Source: Tubulanus polymorphus (lineage: Eukaryota; Nemertea; Palaeonemertea; Tubulaniformes; Tubulanidae). Taken from it: 64,000 nucleotides of DNA. The DNA lies in the NCBI RefSeq assembly GCF_964204645.1, contig NC_134029.1, positions 23,516,450 to 23,580,449 of the forward strand, in the 5' to 3' direction. Positions 1 through 13,100 of the stretch are shown piece by piece (the first letter of the stretch is position 1; each line of letters begins with the position of its first letter). Both the position numbers and the translations under genes were made by a program. The notes below the pieces were generated by a model. It made no database searches. It was not told where the DNA came from and saw nothing but the letters and a program-made list of their open reading frames with translations.

Positions 1-784
1 TGGATGGAACTGGATTTTTTTCCCCGAAAAAGACCGATGATGCGACACAGAACTGTGTCACTGTCAGGCAGCATCTCATCGAAGTTAAAAGTCTCTGCCT
101 TGTCTGTTTAATCTCAGGTTTATCGTGGCAAAATCACCATACGCGTTAATTATCATTAATTCTGAATTCGACTTCTGTCTAATTGAATTAGTAAAAAATT
201 TACTAAATAAACAGCGCCACACACTGGTCACAACTCGAACTTCGATGATACACAGCGCCGCCTAGCATGACAATTATTGTGCTAACTATCGCCAAATACC
301 TCACCAAAACACGTAATACCTGCGGGCCGGCGATGCGATGTAGTAATACATTTTCGGATCACATAAACGATGAAAACTGCTGCGGAAATGAACGGGGAAT
401 TCTTAAATTTAAAATTTTACAAAAAGCCGAAGTTAAAGATATTGGCTGCCGTGCGGTCCGGCCCAGTTCACACTATAGGCCGGATACGGTGAAAGATTTT
501 CCGCTTCGCCGGAGTTGCACGCGGTCGATGAATTTTGATAAGGTCCACGTTACCGCAGAAAAATGCGCCTTAGATAACGAATTTTTCGAAAAATATCTAA
601 TCATTTTTAAGTCGCTCAGAAATCGAATCTAGCGATTATGGAATATTTTCTCACCTCCTAGATTTCTGATAATCACAGTGTAATTGAAAGCACATTCTCA
701 AGGAAAATCTTTGTATTGACGTCAGAAAATGTGCATTGCGAAAACAGGTGTTAATCGGTAAGCCACCGTTCCATTAACACTTGT
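1..784. other. No gene recognised at left edge
   Basis: I see no coding exon with convincing splice sites here. An open frame of 121 codons on the plus strand (267-632) has no recognisable domain and composition like the surrounding spacer. The stretch contains one perfect CRE-type octamer, TGACGTCA, at 717-724. Confidence 0.6.
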
Positions 785-790
785 TTTATT
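785..790 (-). terminator. Poly(A) signal of the 893-2872 gene
   Basis: AATAAA on the minus strand (plus-strand TTTATT), about 100 bases past the TGA stop at 893. The spacing fits a short 3' UTR. Confidence 0.55.
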
Positions 791-892
791 TTTTCGCGGA
801 AAGAGCGTTCTATGTATATATAACGTTTATAGAATCAGACCCGGATTATCTTCAAATGAGAATCAAAAATAGCGAATTATCATGAAATTGTT

Positions 893-2872
893 TCAGAAAT
901 TGATGATCGGAAGACGACGATGTTTCAACCATTGATCGAACAGTTCCTCGTAAGAACCGAGTACGTCGCGAATAACGAAACGAAACGCTTGTTGCACTGG
1001 TTCCGTGCACATTTCTAATACGGAAAAAGACTGCGATAGTAAACAAACATATTCTTTCAGATGAGCGGTATTTTTCAGATCGTCGTGGCAATATTTCGTC
1101 AGGCTCCGCAGCGTTTTTTCAACCTCTTTGTCGCCGCAAAACAGTTTTTGAGCGTAGCAATTCAGCGTTAGGTACCAGTCCTGAAGAGCGTTCGATCGGG
1201 AAGTGCTTTCATCCATGAATAAATCGCTGTAATATTGCGACGATATGTTGTCCATTTTCGTCCTCTGTTCGCTGTAACAAATTGGCAGTTCATCGAACGC
1301 TGCGTATTTCCGATAGAACGTCAACATTTTTTCCTTTTCGATTTTCTTCACTTTTTCCGATGTCACTCGGTTCTGGTCGTGTTTGACGAGTAGACCTTCT
1401 GTTTTATTCTCAGAAATGAACGTGCTCAGTTTCTCCGTTGACTCGACCGGTGTCACCGAGTTCTCGGGTACTTTCGAAGCGGCTATTGTTTTTATTTGCT
1501 GATTCACAGTTTGCCAAATCTGAAGCCGTCTTTCTCGATGTTTCCTCACTTCCAGCCCTGTGAAATTTTGCCTTCGAGGGGTTTGTTTATTCGAACTAGT
1601 CCCCGCCGACAACAAATCGTCCCAAGTCTCAACTACAGAAATATTCGAAGGTTCCCGATCAAGCCGCTTCAAAAAACGAGGCGTTCTAGGGCTTATTCTC
1701 GACTTGGATATCTTATAACCGGTAGTTGCACCGACAGTAGAGCCTATAGTTCTCCGTCGATGAAACTGGCTGCCATAACTCATCATCTCGCGTCCATAGA
1801 CCTTCGAGATTCGCAGTGACATGACATCCTCACTACTCAACGGTCGCCGCGATCGTAAATCCTTTACTTTCATGTTATGTATCGACACTAGAATCGTATT
1901 TATGTATTTCAATTTCGTTTTCCAATTCGTCCGTTTTCTATCGTCGCCATCGAAAACTTCGCAAGTCATCAATGATAACGATTCGTGTTCCAGCACATTT
2001 GATCGCGTTCCTTCCGAGTCGATTAAAGTAGATAATCTCTTCATTACGGGGCCACTAGTTACATCTACGTCATCTTGACTCGCATTTTCAAACTCTGCTG
2101 TGAGATATTTGTCGCAAGGTAACCCCGCCTTTATAGCCATTATGCGCTTCTCTGTTTTGGTGAGTAATTGTCTAACGGCAGTGAGACCCCCTTCGTGTCG
2201 TCTGGTTTCATTTCTCAACGCTAGAACAGAGATTTCACGACCGCTGTTTGTTTTCACGAGCTCCATTTTCCGCTTACCGCGACTTGACTTCTTCTTCACC
2301 TTTTCTGGGCTCACCGGGAGAGACCTCGGTCTGATTTGGTCGACCCATGCGGGCTTCACAATTCTGGAAGCCAAATCGAACACGTGGAAGCTTACATACA
2401 AGTGTATCAGGACAGATTACTACCTGAGCGCTTTATCTTTGTTTTTGATATGGAATAATACGTATGACATGAATACAAGCAGAGGGAATCGGGATAATCA
2501 TGTTGGAAAAGATTGTAGGTTGTTGGGCAAATGACTACGTATATTATGCCGAACTAATGATAAGCGAATATTGGTTCGGGGTTGAATTTACCTGTACGTC
2601 AACTCCCTAGGGTCGGCTATAACATCCCCTAACGATCTGTAAACCTCGGTATCTTTGCAGAAAAACCCGTCCTTCAAATTTCGCTGTCGTCTGTCAAAAT
2701 TATGCTGCCATTTCTCGTGACGTAGCTCAGTTATAAATGTGCGACTGTTGCGAGTGTGTACATGTTTGAACTCCTCTTCGCAGATGGGCACCGCCATGAA
2801 ATCAGCCCTTAATGCCCTTATCATTTCCTGGTCTAAAGTAGTTTCGTCAAGTTTGAATCTGAAATTAGCCAT
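893..2872 (-). CDS. Two-exon basic protein, possibly CCDC60-like (DUF4698)
   Basis: Exon 1 is 2872-2592 and exon 2 is 2363-893, separated by a 228-base intron. The donor is CAG/GTAAAT and the acceptor CTTCCAG/A; the phase-2 junction makes an Arg codon and the joined frame encodes about 583 residues. The frame upstream of the acceptor has a stop at once, which supports splicing. The protein has no signal peptide or membrane segment. It is Lys/Arg-rich with an acidic and helical C-terminal third. The last ~130 residues (a WYLTL helix, then LEMCTEPVQQAF, then a final WLKHR) resemble the layout of the C-terminus of vertebrate CCDC60 as I remember it, and the length is close to CCDC60 (about 550). 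I chose ATG at 2872 because it opens the frame after non-coding-looking sequence; more upstream exons are possible. The gene itself is fairly secure; the family name is tentative. Confidence 0.6.
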
Positions 2873-3810
2873 TTCGGATGCGAGTCCAACAGACACAGCA
2901 ATCAAACAATCAAACCACGTCTGGGTGGTTAGTTTCTCCCTTTTAAACTGTATATCAATCCATTTTCTTAGATATTTTATCAAAACAAGAAAAAAGTGAA
3001 AAGGTACCACTGCGTAATGGACTTTGATGGTGGTACCTAGGCAACGGTTGCAGCGTGTCCTGTGTCGCATTACCACTGGGTAACCAAGTGCAGCAGTCGT
3101 GCAGCTTAAAGACAGAATACTGTCATAAATACGAAAAAGGAAACCGCGAAACCTCCAGACAATCATACCTCACAAAAGAATATGACGACTTGAGGCCAAA
3201 TCTTCAGAAAATGAATATTTTCAACGTTTTTCTGCGTCTTGAAATATCAAATTCTCATCTTTTGTGTTGGGTTTACCATTGAATGAAGATAGCGCAACAA
3301 ATTTAGATTCAATTTTAAAAGGTATTCATTTTCAGCTGAACAGTATCAGGTGACAGTGATGCAGTTTAGAATTAAATAATCTTCGATCTTAATTCAACTT
3401 TCCACCTCCCGAAATGACTTCTGGTTTTCATGAAGTTTAATTACGCGTTTTATCAACTCCCCTGAGACACGAATTTAGATGATTTCATTCCCTTGACGGC
3501 TGGAAACGTTTGATTAAAAACCCACAAAAGCGACGATTTCAGGTGCGCCATTCGCAAATAGTTACATCTTCATTCTTCGGATGGTTGTTGCTTAGTAACA
3601 TCATCATCATTTTTTTCGATCCAAAAAGGTGCGCTTAGTTTAAATTGATCTCCTTTTAATGGCAATCTGCGATAGCAATTGTGTAAAGGTAGGGTAGCGC
3701 TTTCTCATCAAGTGTTTCGCGCGATTTGGTTTATTCTATCTTCAGGAATAGGAATGACAAGCTTATAACCGTTCGAAACCGCTTTTATATATTGGCAATT
3801 ACTAGGCGTT
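2873..3810. other. Upstream flank, no gene recognised
   Basis: Contains the presumed 5' UTR and promoter of the minus-strand gene ending at 893. The open frame continues upstream of ATG 2872 to 3166 but reads as low-quality coding. Nothing else is recognised. Confidence 0.5.
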
Positions 3811-4120
3811 AGGGGTACTGCGTGAGTCGATGTGCACTACGTCATCAATATTGGCGTTTCAAAGCAACAATTACAATTGTGAATTTTGGTGTTTATTCTG
3901 TAATCTAATTATTCCTTAGCCGAACTGATTTCAACTCTTGAGTTAGCTCCATTAAAATCAACTGATTTGAACTGAGAGTTATTAGAATTGATTTTATAAT
4001 TAGAAACATTTTCTTACTCATATTTTCTAAACATTGAATTTTGATGTCTTTTGAGTGGATGTGCACTACGTCATCAATATTGTGGCTAGACTGATTGCTT
4101 GCCAATTCAATTCAATTATT
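3811..4120 (+). repeat. Dispersed repeat, copy 1
   Basis: About 310 bases that match 43443-43222 in the opposite orientation. Shared landmarks in order are GGGGTACT, then GTGCACTACGTCATCAA, then GGCGTTTCAAA, CAATTACAATTG, a second GTGCACTACGTCATC and finally CAATTCAATTCAATTAT. The two GTGCACTACGTCAT blocks lie about 230 bases apart here and about 155 apart in the other copy, so the copies differ by an indel. I see no protein-coding capacity. It is probably a non-autonomous element, but the ends were not resolved. Confidence 0.7.
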
Positions 4121-7100
4121 CATGGTGACAATAAACTTTCTAGTTAGTTTTCTTTTTTAAAAACATCTTCTCTGGAATCAAATAGTCATGAGTTATGATT
4201 TGACTCTGGGTTAAAACATCGAAAATGAACTAATTTCAACTCAGAGTTAACTCTAATTCACAACTGTGGAACTGGGTCCAGGAGTCCAACGTAACCGTGG
4301 AACCGAATAGAAATTCTCGGATTATTGACCAAAGATAGTTTAATTTATTCAAACTTTTTCCAGAAATTTTGCAGGCAGAACATATGATACGTCGTTAATT
4401 TGTTTGGATTCATTTCAGCGCACATGGAATCCTTACAAATGTCAAAATGAGTTGAATATCTGAAATCCGATTTACCCGTAAACAAAAGTTTAATTTGTGA
4501 AGCCGTACGCGGTGAGAGGCGGTTATTTTCTCATCAAACCCTGTTTTTAAGGATGAATCGGGGACGAAGCGAAATTTTTAACATGTTTACAATATTCGTT
4601 TCATCTAAGCAATAGTTCAACATAATCATAATCGTGAACGTGCTTTGAGAAAAATATCTCCCAATTTCTTTGCTCAGGGGAATTTAACGACGCGTTTTGA
4701 AAATCCTGGCCAATAAGGATAGTGAACTGGTGTTAATTATTTGGTGCCTATTTCACGCTACAGCGGCATCTCTTCATAACGACAGTTTGCACGTCAGTTG
4801 GAAGTTGACGCATGTATCCAATATAGCAATAATATCGTAGGCTGAATGCCAACGTTCCACTTTAAAAAAATCCTCAATCCTCGATCTGTCAAAATACTCA
4901 TCCTATTGCTTTAAACACATGTCATTACGAGGATCGGCGACCAGTGTCGAGGTCTATGAATCATCATTTACGATTATGTTTTGCTGATGGTTGATATTGT
5001 GATGATAAAGCTATTGTCGTCATTATCTCACTGAAGAAACATCTCGGACTATTCATATATTGCCTCCATGTTGAAGCTGTCGGTAGCGTACTTGAATGAC
5101 ACCCCTTTGAATTGAATATGGTCCGGTGACGCAATATGGTCAGGTCCACCTCCCTGGGTGACGTAAGTAAGTCACTATTGTCCATAACGCAGTAGTATCC
5201 ATTAAATCGTTGAAACGTCTTTTTTCCTAGACCACCATTATCACATTAAGTACGACCGTCAAACGATTCGGCTCCGGGTAGACCGTGCCTGCAGGTGACT
5301 AACTTGCGTTTATGTAGTACCATTATCCCCGGCCATACTGATGAAACTCGACATTTACCACAAGGCTTTCCTGTCGAGAATAATTAGCAAATCTATTTGA
5401 TCCATCTCTTTTTCGGCAAAGCGCGCGCACCATTCAATTTACCACATCAAATACCATTCATCAAAATCCATTTTACACTCAGCAATGAACCTATCTTGTT
5501 TCGTATATCCTAATCTACGAAGATAGTCAAGTAAGTCGCAGATCTTGATTTCAGATATTAACTTCTTGTACCAGCGATGAAGACATTTCTTAAACAAGAA
5601 CCGGATATACACCAGTAACTGACTGAAGAATTCATTCGTAGACAATTTGAACTTAGCTCTCATTCTGACCCAGATCGATATGATAATCACATTGAGCTGT
5701 TCTTTTTATCAAATCTGTATCATTTCGATGTAAAAAAAACCTACGTAATTTTTTGCTCATGATTAAATCTTCCAAAGCAAATCTCGTTGTTTTCGTTTAT
5801 ATTCTCTGTCTACGCGTAAATACTGTAGCTATATATTTTCTGTAGGTTGTGGATTCCGCTCGATGCCGACGCGGAGTCTATTGCAGTGGGTGGATTACTT
5901 ATATGAGACCTGATGATTACTCCAAGATGAGACCATTCCCGAATGCCCACAATCCCTATTATCAACAAATTGGAGAAATCAATCCGTAATTTATGCATTC
6001 CATACATTCATAACTTTAATAGCTGTCCATTTCATTCATACTGATCTTTTCTAGTTACGCGGACATTGTTAATCGACCTCAGACAATCAAAATGCTGGTG
6101 TCAATGCTTGTAATTGTGATTTCAAATTACGTAGATTTCGTGTTGTGAAGGGCTTTGCTCGAGTTCGACTACACCAAGTGTTCTTTCAAGCTGATACGAT
6201 CAATAGGAGAAAATCTTGAGAATTCTATCTCGAATGAATACTTTCTGAAGCTAAACAAATTGGACGCGTAGAAACAACTCATTATCAGAACAAAACGTCT
6301 TTCTCTCTTTTCTCTCATTTCACGTTCTGTTTGTCTTAGTTCAACGTCAACAGTAGAAAGTAATTCCATCATCTTGGAAGAAATTAACGAGGTCCAGTGA
6401 CGTACACTGTATCCGAAATCAGCGATCGTCCCAACTTAAATTAACAACTGTATGGTTCCTTAATGTAACCAAGCGTTTAACTGGGAAGCGAAGCGAAATA
6501 AACAAACAAGGCGTAATACGAAGAATACGAAATTCACTTTTTTAGAAAACGATAGGATTGTTTATGGTTCAGATGAATTAAGTATCTCCGACATGTGCAA
6601 GAAGTCATAAAGTGATAGATAGAATATAAAATCATTGATAAAAAAAGATAGTGGAAAATAACACTTAATTCATAAAATATAATATGAGAGTTAAGAGTTA
6701 AGATATACAAAAATAAGAAGATACATTTATTCTTGCTTGAGATGAGTTAAAAGATAAGTTTGATGTGAGACTTGATTCAAATATGTGTTAAAATCTACCA
6801 TTCTTTTTTATTAAGAAAAGCCTTTTTATTGTCGTGAATACTGCGTTCATGTTCAGTCCGTTCATACCGCATTGAACCTTCGAGTTAAGATAACTGCTCG
6901 AAGATTGAACCGATTTCAGCCGTGGTTGTAAATAACGGTTTCTCAGAATTCGCCTTCATCGTTTATTCAAAGCTGAAAGGGGAGACTTGCAATCTCAGAC
7001 CGCAGCATCACGTCCACTTCCAATAAGATATTCATTTCTAACAATTATTCATATCAACTGTTATGCAACATATTCATTCCATATTATATCAATATATACG

Positions 7101-10100
7101 ATGCGTTTGTTTGAAAGAAAATCTTGCATTGATGTATGAGTTTTCGAGTCGATTAACCGAATAACCGAATTTCACAAGAGCCCAAAGCGAAACCCACCCT
7201 TGAAGGCCTTAGATTAATTGTAAACGAAAATTTTTTCGGGTTTTCACGCTTAAGAAGTTGCGTTCGGCGGCATAGGGAATATTAGCGAAACTGGGGTCGT
7301 CGTTCAGAATAATTTATCATCCGCAAGAACGTCCGTTTCCATTTCTGACGGATGAACTTCATTAACACGTTGAGGGTCAAATACTGGAAGGAAACACGGG
7401 GAGTGCCGTCTAATTCCGGCGACGGGTGACGGGCGTAAAAACTATATCGACCGATTTCAACCCGCAGTCATTTATCAAACTGTTCAGGCGGAGAGAATGA
7501 AAATTTACTAGAGCTTCGAATTGTCGCCGCGAGTATTAAACAGGGGGTGAGTAGAATTCATAAGCCCGTGCGTAATTAACATGTAAGCATTATCAGGCAA
7601 TATTTCAGGTTTAAGATGAAAAACTCTTAGAAAATACTGGTGTATTCTACATTGGAAAAGGTTTTATGATTTTATTTCACTCCGCTATTCTTATCATCTA
7701 GGTCGATATCTAATTAGTCGTTCAGAGACTCGCATTTGTCACCCGGGGTATGTACGCGTGTTGACGTGTGTTCATTTTGGACCGTTTTTTTCTCACGGCT
7801 GAAATAGTCCATTAATACTTATCATCATCAATCATTTCGTAAGGAAAGGAGTGGTCTAAATATCATGTCACGATCTATTCTTTAACTGAATGGCGCGAAG
7901 GAAACATCTGTATGCGTTTTACCGATGATACATTGTCCGAAAGATAAAAGAAAAATAAGTCCTTTGTGTAGTGCAAACGATAAGCAGTGATGTCTACCTC
8001 TTTTCGTGTCTGAAAGACGCAAAAAACACTGATAATCTTCTACCCGTTATAGCGCACCTATACTAGACTTACTCTTTGACAGCCATATTTCGACGACTGA
8101 TTATTCTCAGATAAATGTATTATGATTTAGATTTATCCTTAGCGGGTTTCTTGAGAACACGGTCATAAATCCGTTGTCTTCGACTACGTGCATGTTGGCG
8201 GTGTCCATGGCTAGTGCACGGCCCACTCACTGATACGTAATGAGTTAGAATATGTACGACCAGGCTGAAGGGATTGGTGTAGGAAAGTGTAGGAAAGTGT
8301 TTAACCGTGTCTGAGGAAATCAACAGTTAGTCGAGGGTTGATAAATGAATCATCAGCTGAACACGACGCGGTTATTTTTCATCCTTTATTGCGACTTGTT
8401 GTGCTTTACCACTGCAGTCGGTCACCGATGAATCGCTCACAATAAATGATTAATACTTCTCGCAGTGTTTCGCCTGTAAATTACTATCGACGTTCTTTCT
8501 CGTCGACACATTTTCTTTGTTTCAAGACACACGGTGCCTGTGCGGTCGCTGTCGTAAAATTAATACCGGAACCTCCCACTGAGTGTGACTAGTTGTTTCC
8601 CTTTTCGTCTAATCTCTAGGGTCGTGTATTGAATAACTGTAAAAATATCCGTCCGCCTTACATCGCCAATTCAGACATAACTTCTTTGTAGGTTTTTTTT
8701 GGAGCGGGAACAAATGCACTTCGAAGAAATAGAGATTACTGGCGAAATATTGGAAATAAATGACGATGATATCTTCTTAAGATGGTTTCCACGATTTGAG
8801 TTGACGACGAGTATTTAGAAGTCAAATGATATTCCGATGACTTGTATTTACTGAGGAGACAAACTTGAGACAGAATTCTAAAGTCTATGTTGTAAACATG
8901 CGGGATCTCTTTTGGTAATATGTGAATGCGTGTATTACATCTGTAATACCTATCATCGCATTCAGTATCCCCTGCGGGTGATCAAACAAATCTCATTTTA
9001 AATAAATTTCGTCGCAGAATTAACTCCCTAGCGTACAGGTCAAGGTCGTTTTTTAGTACGTCTCTCATCATGTTTTTCCTCTTATTGGACTTGTATTGGA
9101 TGGTCGTGGTTGTGGCCTCGGGAAACCAGACCTCATAGCTTACAGCCGACGAGATGAAAACGATGACTAAAAAATTGAGTTTCAATTTCTGTATCGCTGC
9201 GACAATCACATCATATCGTTCGGCATATTTGCTGCATCCTTTTTTGCTGATGCGAATACCGTTCCGTCGCTACAGCCTAAAGCCACTTTCGTATAGTTAA
9301 AAAACGACGAACGTTTTCTACCGCGGTACTTTCCCGAAGAAGACGATGACATAAGTCGCTTGTGTCGAGATCATCGGTGGATATCAACGCATACGAACAT
9401 ATATCAACTCCTGAGGATATTGAAAGAAGAGAAAGAGACAAAGGATATTGCCTCGCATTTCGTGTAAAGAAACCGATAGAGCCCTATCTAATATAATTTT
9501 CTGTCGCCCTTTGAACTGGTGTTATATTCCTATTTTCCCCTTCCCGACTATACAGTTTTATTAACGACATTTCGGTACATTCAATTCTCTAAATGTTTAA
9601 TATGCCGAATGAATACTCGTATTAACATTACCTTCCGTGTGCCGTGGTTTCACGGAATAAATAAAGCGCGTGCCCCGCAGATATATGAAAATTAACAAAG
9701 ACGCTCTAAAAACGAGGCGGCAGTCAGTATCGCGGGTATCTTCGTATTTCTCGATTCGGACAGTATCAGTAGAGAGAAAAAAAGCGTTCCAGCGATAACT
9801 AAGAAGATTTGCCATTAAGTCGAATATCGAGTATCGACAAATCTGTAGTCGTTTATCTTTTTCCCACGCAACGAAGCCATTACTCTGTCGGCCGATAGAA
9901 GGACGTTTAACTATTATGACCATAGTAAAAGTATTGCCCATTCTAGGTCAATATCAAAAATGTTTTATTCTTGACAAAATCAGACTACTTGTCTTATATA
10001 GAGTTTTTATTGAGCTTTTTAAGCATTTTTGCTTAAGCGACACACACTAAAATATCAGTCTGACATTTTCATTATCGACAATGCATATATATGCGATTTT

Positions 10101-13100
10101 ATTTTGTGCTAGATACATACGAAGCCATTAAACTCTTAAAAATGGTTGGATGAGTTGACCGTGGGTTTTTCGAATGTAAGTAGCAGCCGCAATTATACCG
10201 TTCAAGATGCATTAGATCTAGCTAGTTGAACACTTGCTGTCGACCTCTGCCATACATTTCCTCCTCATTTTGCGTCAAAACCGTTGAATAACGTCCATTG
10301 ACTCGGAGATAAACGACATACAGGCATTGAACAAAACAAACACAGAAAACATCTCTTATGAAAGCTATCCTGTTCAAATCGAGGTTCTCGACATCATACG
10401 TCACTTAGGTTTTAGAACCGACGAATGTATATCTATATGTATATTTGATATATTATCGGTTCACGAGGATGCGATGTAACTGTAACTGTGAAGTAATTTC
10501 GACAGGATATGTACCGGTAGTTTTATTTGACACAATGGTGATATATAACGTCGAACGGTCAATTGATATTCAGAGGATGAAATATATGTAAATTTATCGC
10601 GTGGTCGTGATTCTCATATTCATACCTAACGCCTCCACTTCATCCAAACAATTAATCTTCTATATATACACACAAATCCCACGCATAACATATCATACCT
10701 TTCCGTATGGCAAACCTGCGAGCCATCTTACCCGGGGCTAAGGGCTAATAGGCACTAATACCTACTGTATTTATGACTTTTTTTGCAAAGCCATGGTCGT
10801 TCTATCGGTTGTAAGCGCTCCAGCACCGTGATGACTTTCTGCGGAATTCACCCGTTCGTTGTCAACGATATGTAAGAGTTCTGAAAGCCTGTGAAAGATT
10901 TATCCTCGTTGACAGTACAGAAGAAACGCCCTGACTTACATCTCGTTTTACGTTTGCCAGGGATACGCGTTCTGTGGGTCGGTGACAAAATCAACAGTAT
11001 GAGATAATATGATACATACATGACTCAATATAAACTAATATAGCTATTATACAGCGAACCGATCTCATTTCGTAAACATTTATCACATCCAATTTTATAT
11101 CATTACTTTGTAATGAACGTTTTCGATAACCATTTCCTATATAAGTTTCCAATCGTATAATTAGATTGAATCGTGCAATGATATTTTCATAGGAAAGGTG
11201 TTATGGAAGTTTCGTATTTTGGACGAAGGAGACACGATGATTTTCTTCTCCATGCTTATCAACGATGACCGATGAGGACATCGTATAATAGAAGATCACC
11301 ATATCCGGCTAATGTCTACTAATTATGAATTACGGTACTGACTGCGTTACTTTAAAGTTTCTTCACTGCAGATGAAAGGAAAGATTTTCTTAGATATCTT
11401 TCTTGTCATTATCGGAGAGGTAATCAAATGATGATAGCTATAACGTACTAACGAATGGGTAAATGTCGTGTCGATGGTCGTATACGTGTATTCGAATTCG
11501 CGTCGCGTTTTCTATCGCAGCGGATATTTCGGTTTTCATCGTCGGTGTTGAACGTCCGTCTCTGCAGTAACGTCATTACACACACACATAGAGCTTCTCT
11601 CAACCCGCATCGTTACGTCCATCGTAAAACCGTTATTTCGACGCGAAGATATTCCGCATTTGTCCCGGTCCGTACGTACCTAGTTAACCTACGACTATCA
11701 CCGATAAACATACACGCGAAGTGAAGCTGTTCTTTTTTATCAATATCACTGATTAATTGCGGTATTCCTATTATTCTGAATAAAACAATAAACCACCAAG
11801 ATAACGCGCAAAACTACGGAAGCGTCCTGGGGACATGAATAATCTTTAAAAAAGACTTTTGCCGATGGAAAAATCATAGAATTAGACAAAAATTAGAATT
11901 CAATAAAAATTCGAAATTTTGTAAAATTGTATGTTTTCTCAATCGGCGGCTATCTAATCCCGACTTTTTTCACGGAATTGAATAATTTTTTAGATTTCGT
12001 TTCATCTTTTTTTGACCGGTGGCCATTTAATTCCGACTTTTTATGATGTAATCGAATCTTTTGAGTTAGAATATATTAACAGACTTGGCTCCGATGACTA
12101 GAGATTTTCCCCGTGACGCGTGACGTTTGAGTGCACTATGTGTACTACGTCACTATTCTGTCCATTTGTTTGGCGCGAAATATATTATGACATTAAGGAA
12201 ATGCCGAGGTGTTGATTAAAAACGCAATTGTGACACACTTAAGAAGCAATACGTTGACTCGATTAACTGCCGTGACAACATATCTTAAAGGATATCTTTA
12301 GCCCAGTCGATGGAACTTCCTCAAGCTGATCAAAATTACAATGAAAAAACCGTGTAAAATTAATATTCTTCTTTTTGAAGTTTGAAGACTAGCCATTATA
12401 CACCCATAGTCGGGTTGGTAAATGCCTCGTAGACGAGTAAGTTTGCCGTTATAGATTTTAAAATTCCGTAGATAGCACCTAAGATATCAAATATCTTTGG
12501 CGAAGGCCGCCAGCTATTCGAAAGACACAAAATTACTTCGGGAAGTACTCAGATTTTGACCCCTGGATCCACCACTGAAAACACTTTACGTATCATTTAT
12601 ACAGTATTTTCTCATCAACTATATTATAATGTCGGATACCGGATGAATTCTAACGCGCACCGTCTGTTAACAATCCAACAGTTTCTAGTGTAATATCAGA
12701 GCGAAATCGAAAACTAGTAACAGGTGATTTCTATAATGCTTCAACAAATTATTTTTCGAGTGCTCATCGTAGATTCTTCTATATATGCCATTGGTACACA
12801 GCCATTCGATAATTGACCATTATGAAATTCATGCAACGTGATGAAATAGTACACGCATAGGCTTATATAGGTATCGAAATAGCTTTCTCAAATCTATAAA
12901 CATGAGTGGTTAGTCGTTGAACGTTGTGCAGTATCCTCGGCGTGTTACGATTAAATTTCCTATTTTGACACTTTCTATTGGCGTGGGCTTCCGCGAGAGT
13001 CAACCAAACACTGGCAAGCGAGGATGATTTTTGTTGCAAAATGTCGTCTTGATAAAGACATCTTTAAACCTCGGTGTTCTAAAATGAATTCATCCCCGGT

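Noticed and set aside
267-632. 121-codon plus-strand open frame
   Set aside because: No domain, no splice partners, and composition like the surrounding spacer.
5439-5690. 83-codon minus-strand frame with a plausible globular C-terminus
   Set aside because: No start context, splice sites or family match; could be a decayed fragment but cannot be supported.
9597-9941. 114-codon minus-strand frame
   Set aside because: Unstructured, mixed composition with no motif; length is within chance for this amount of sequence.
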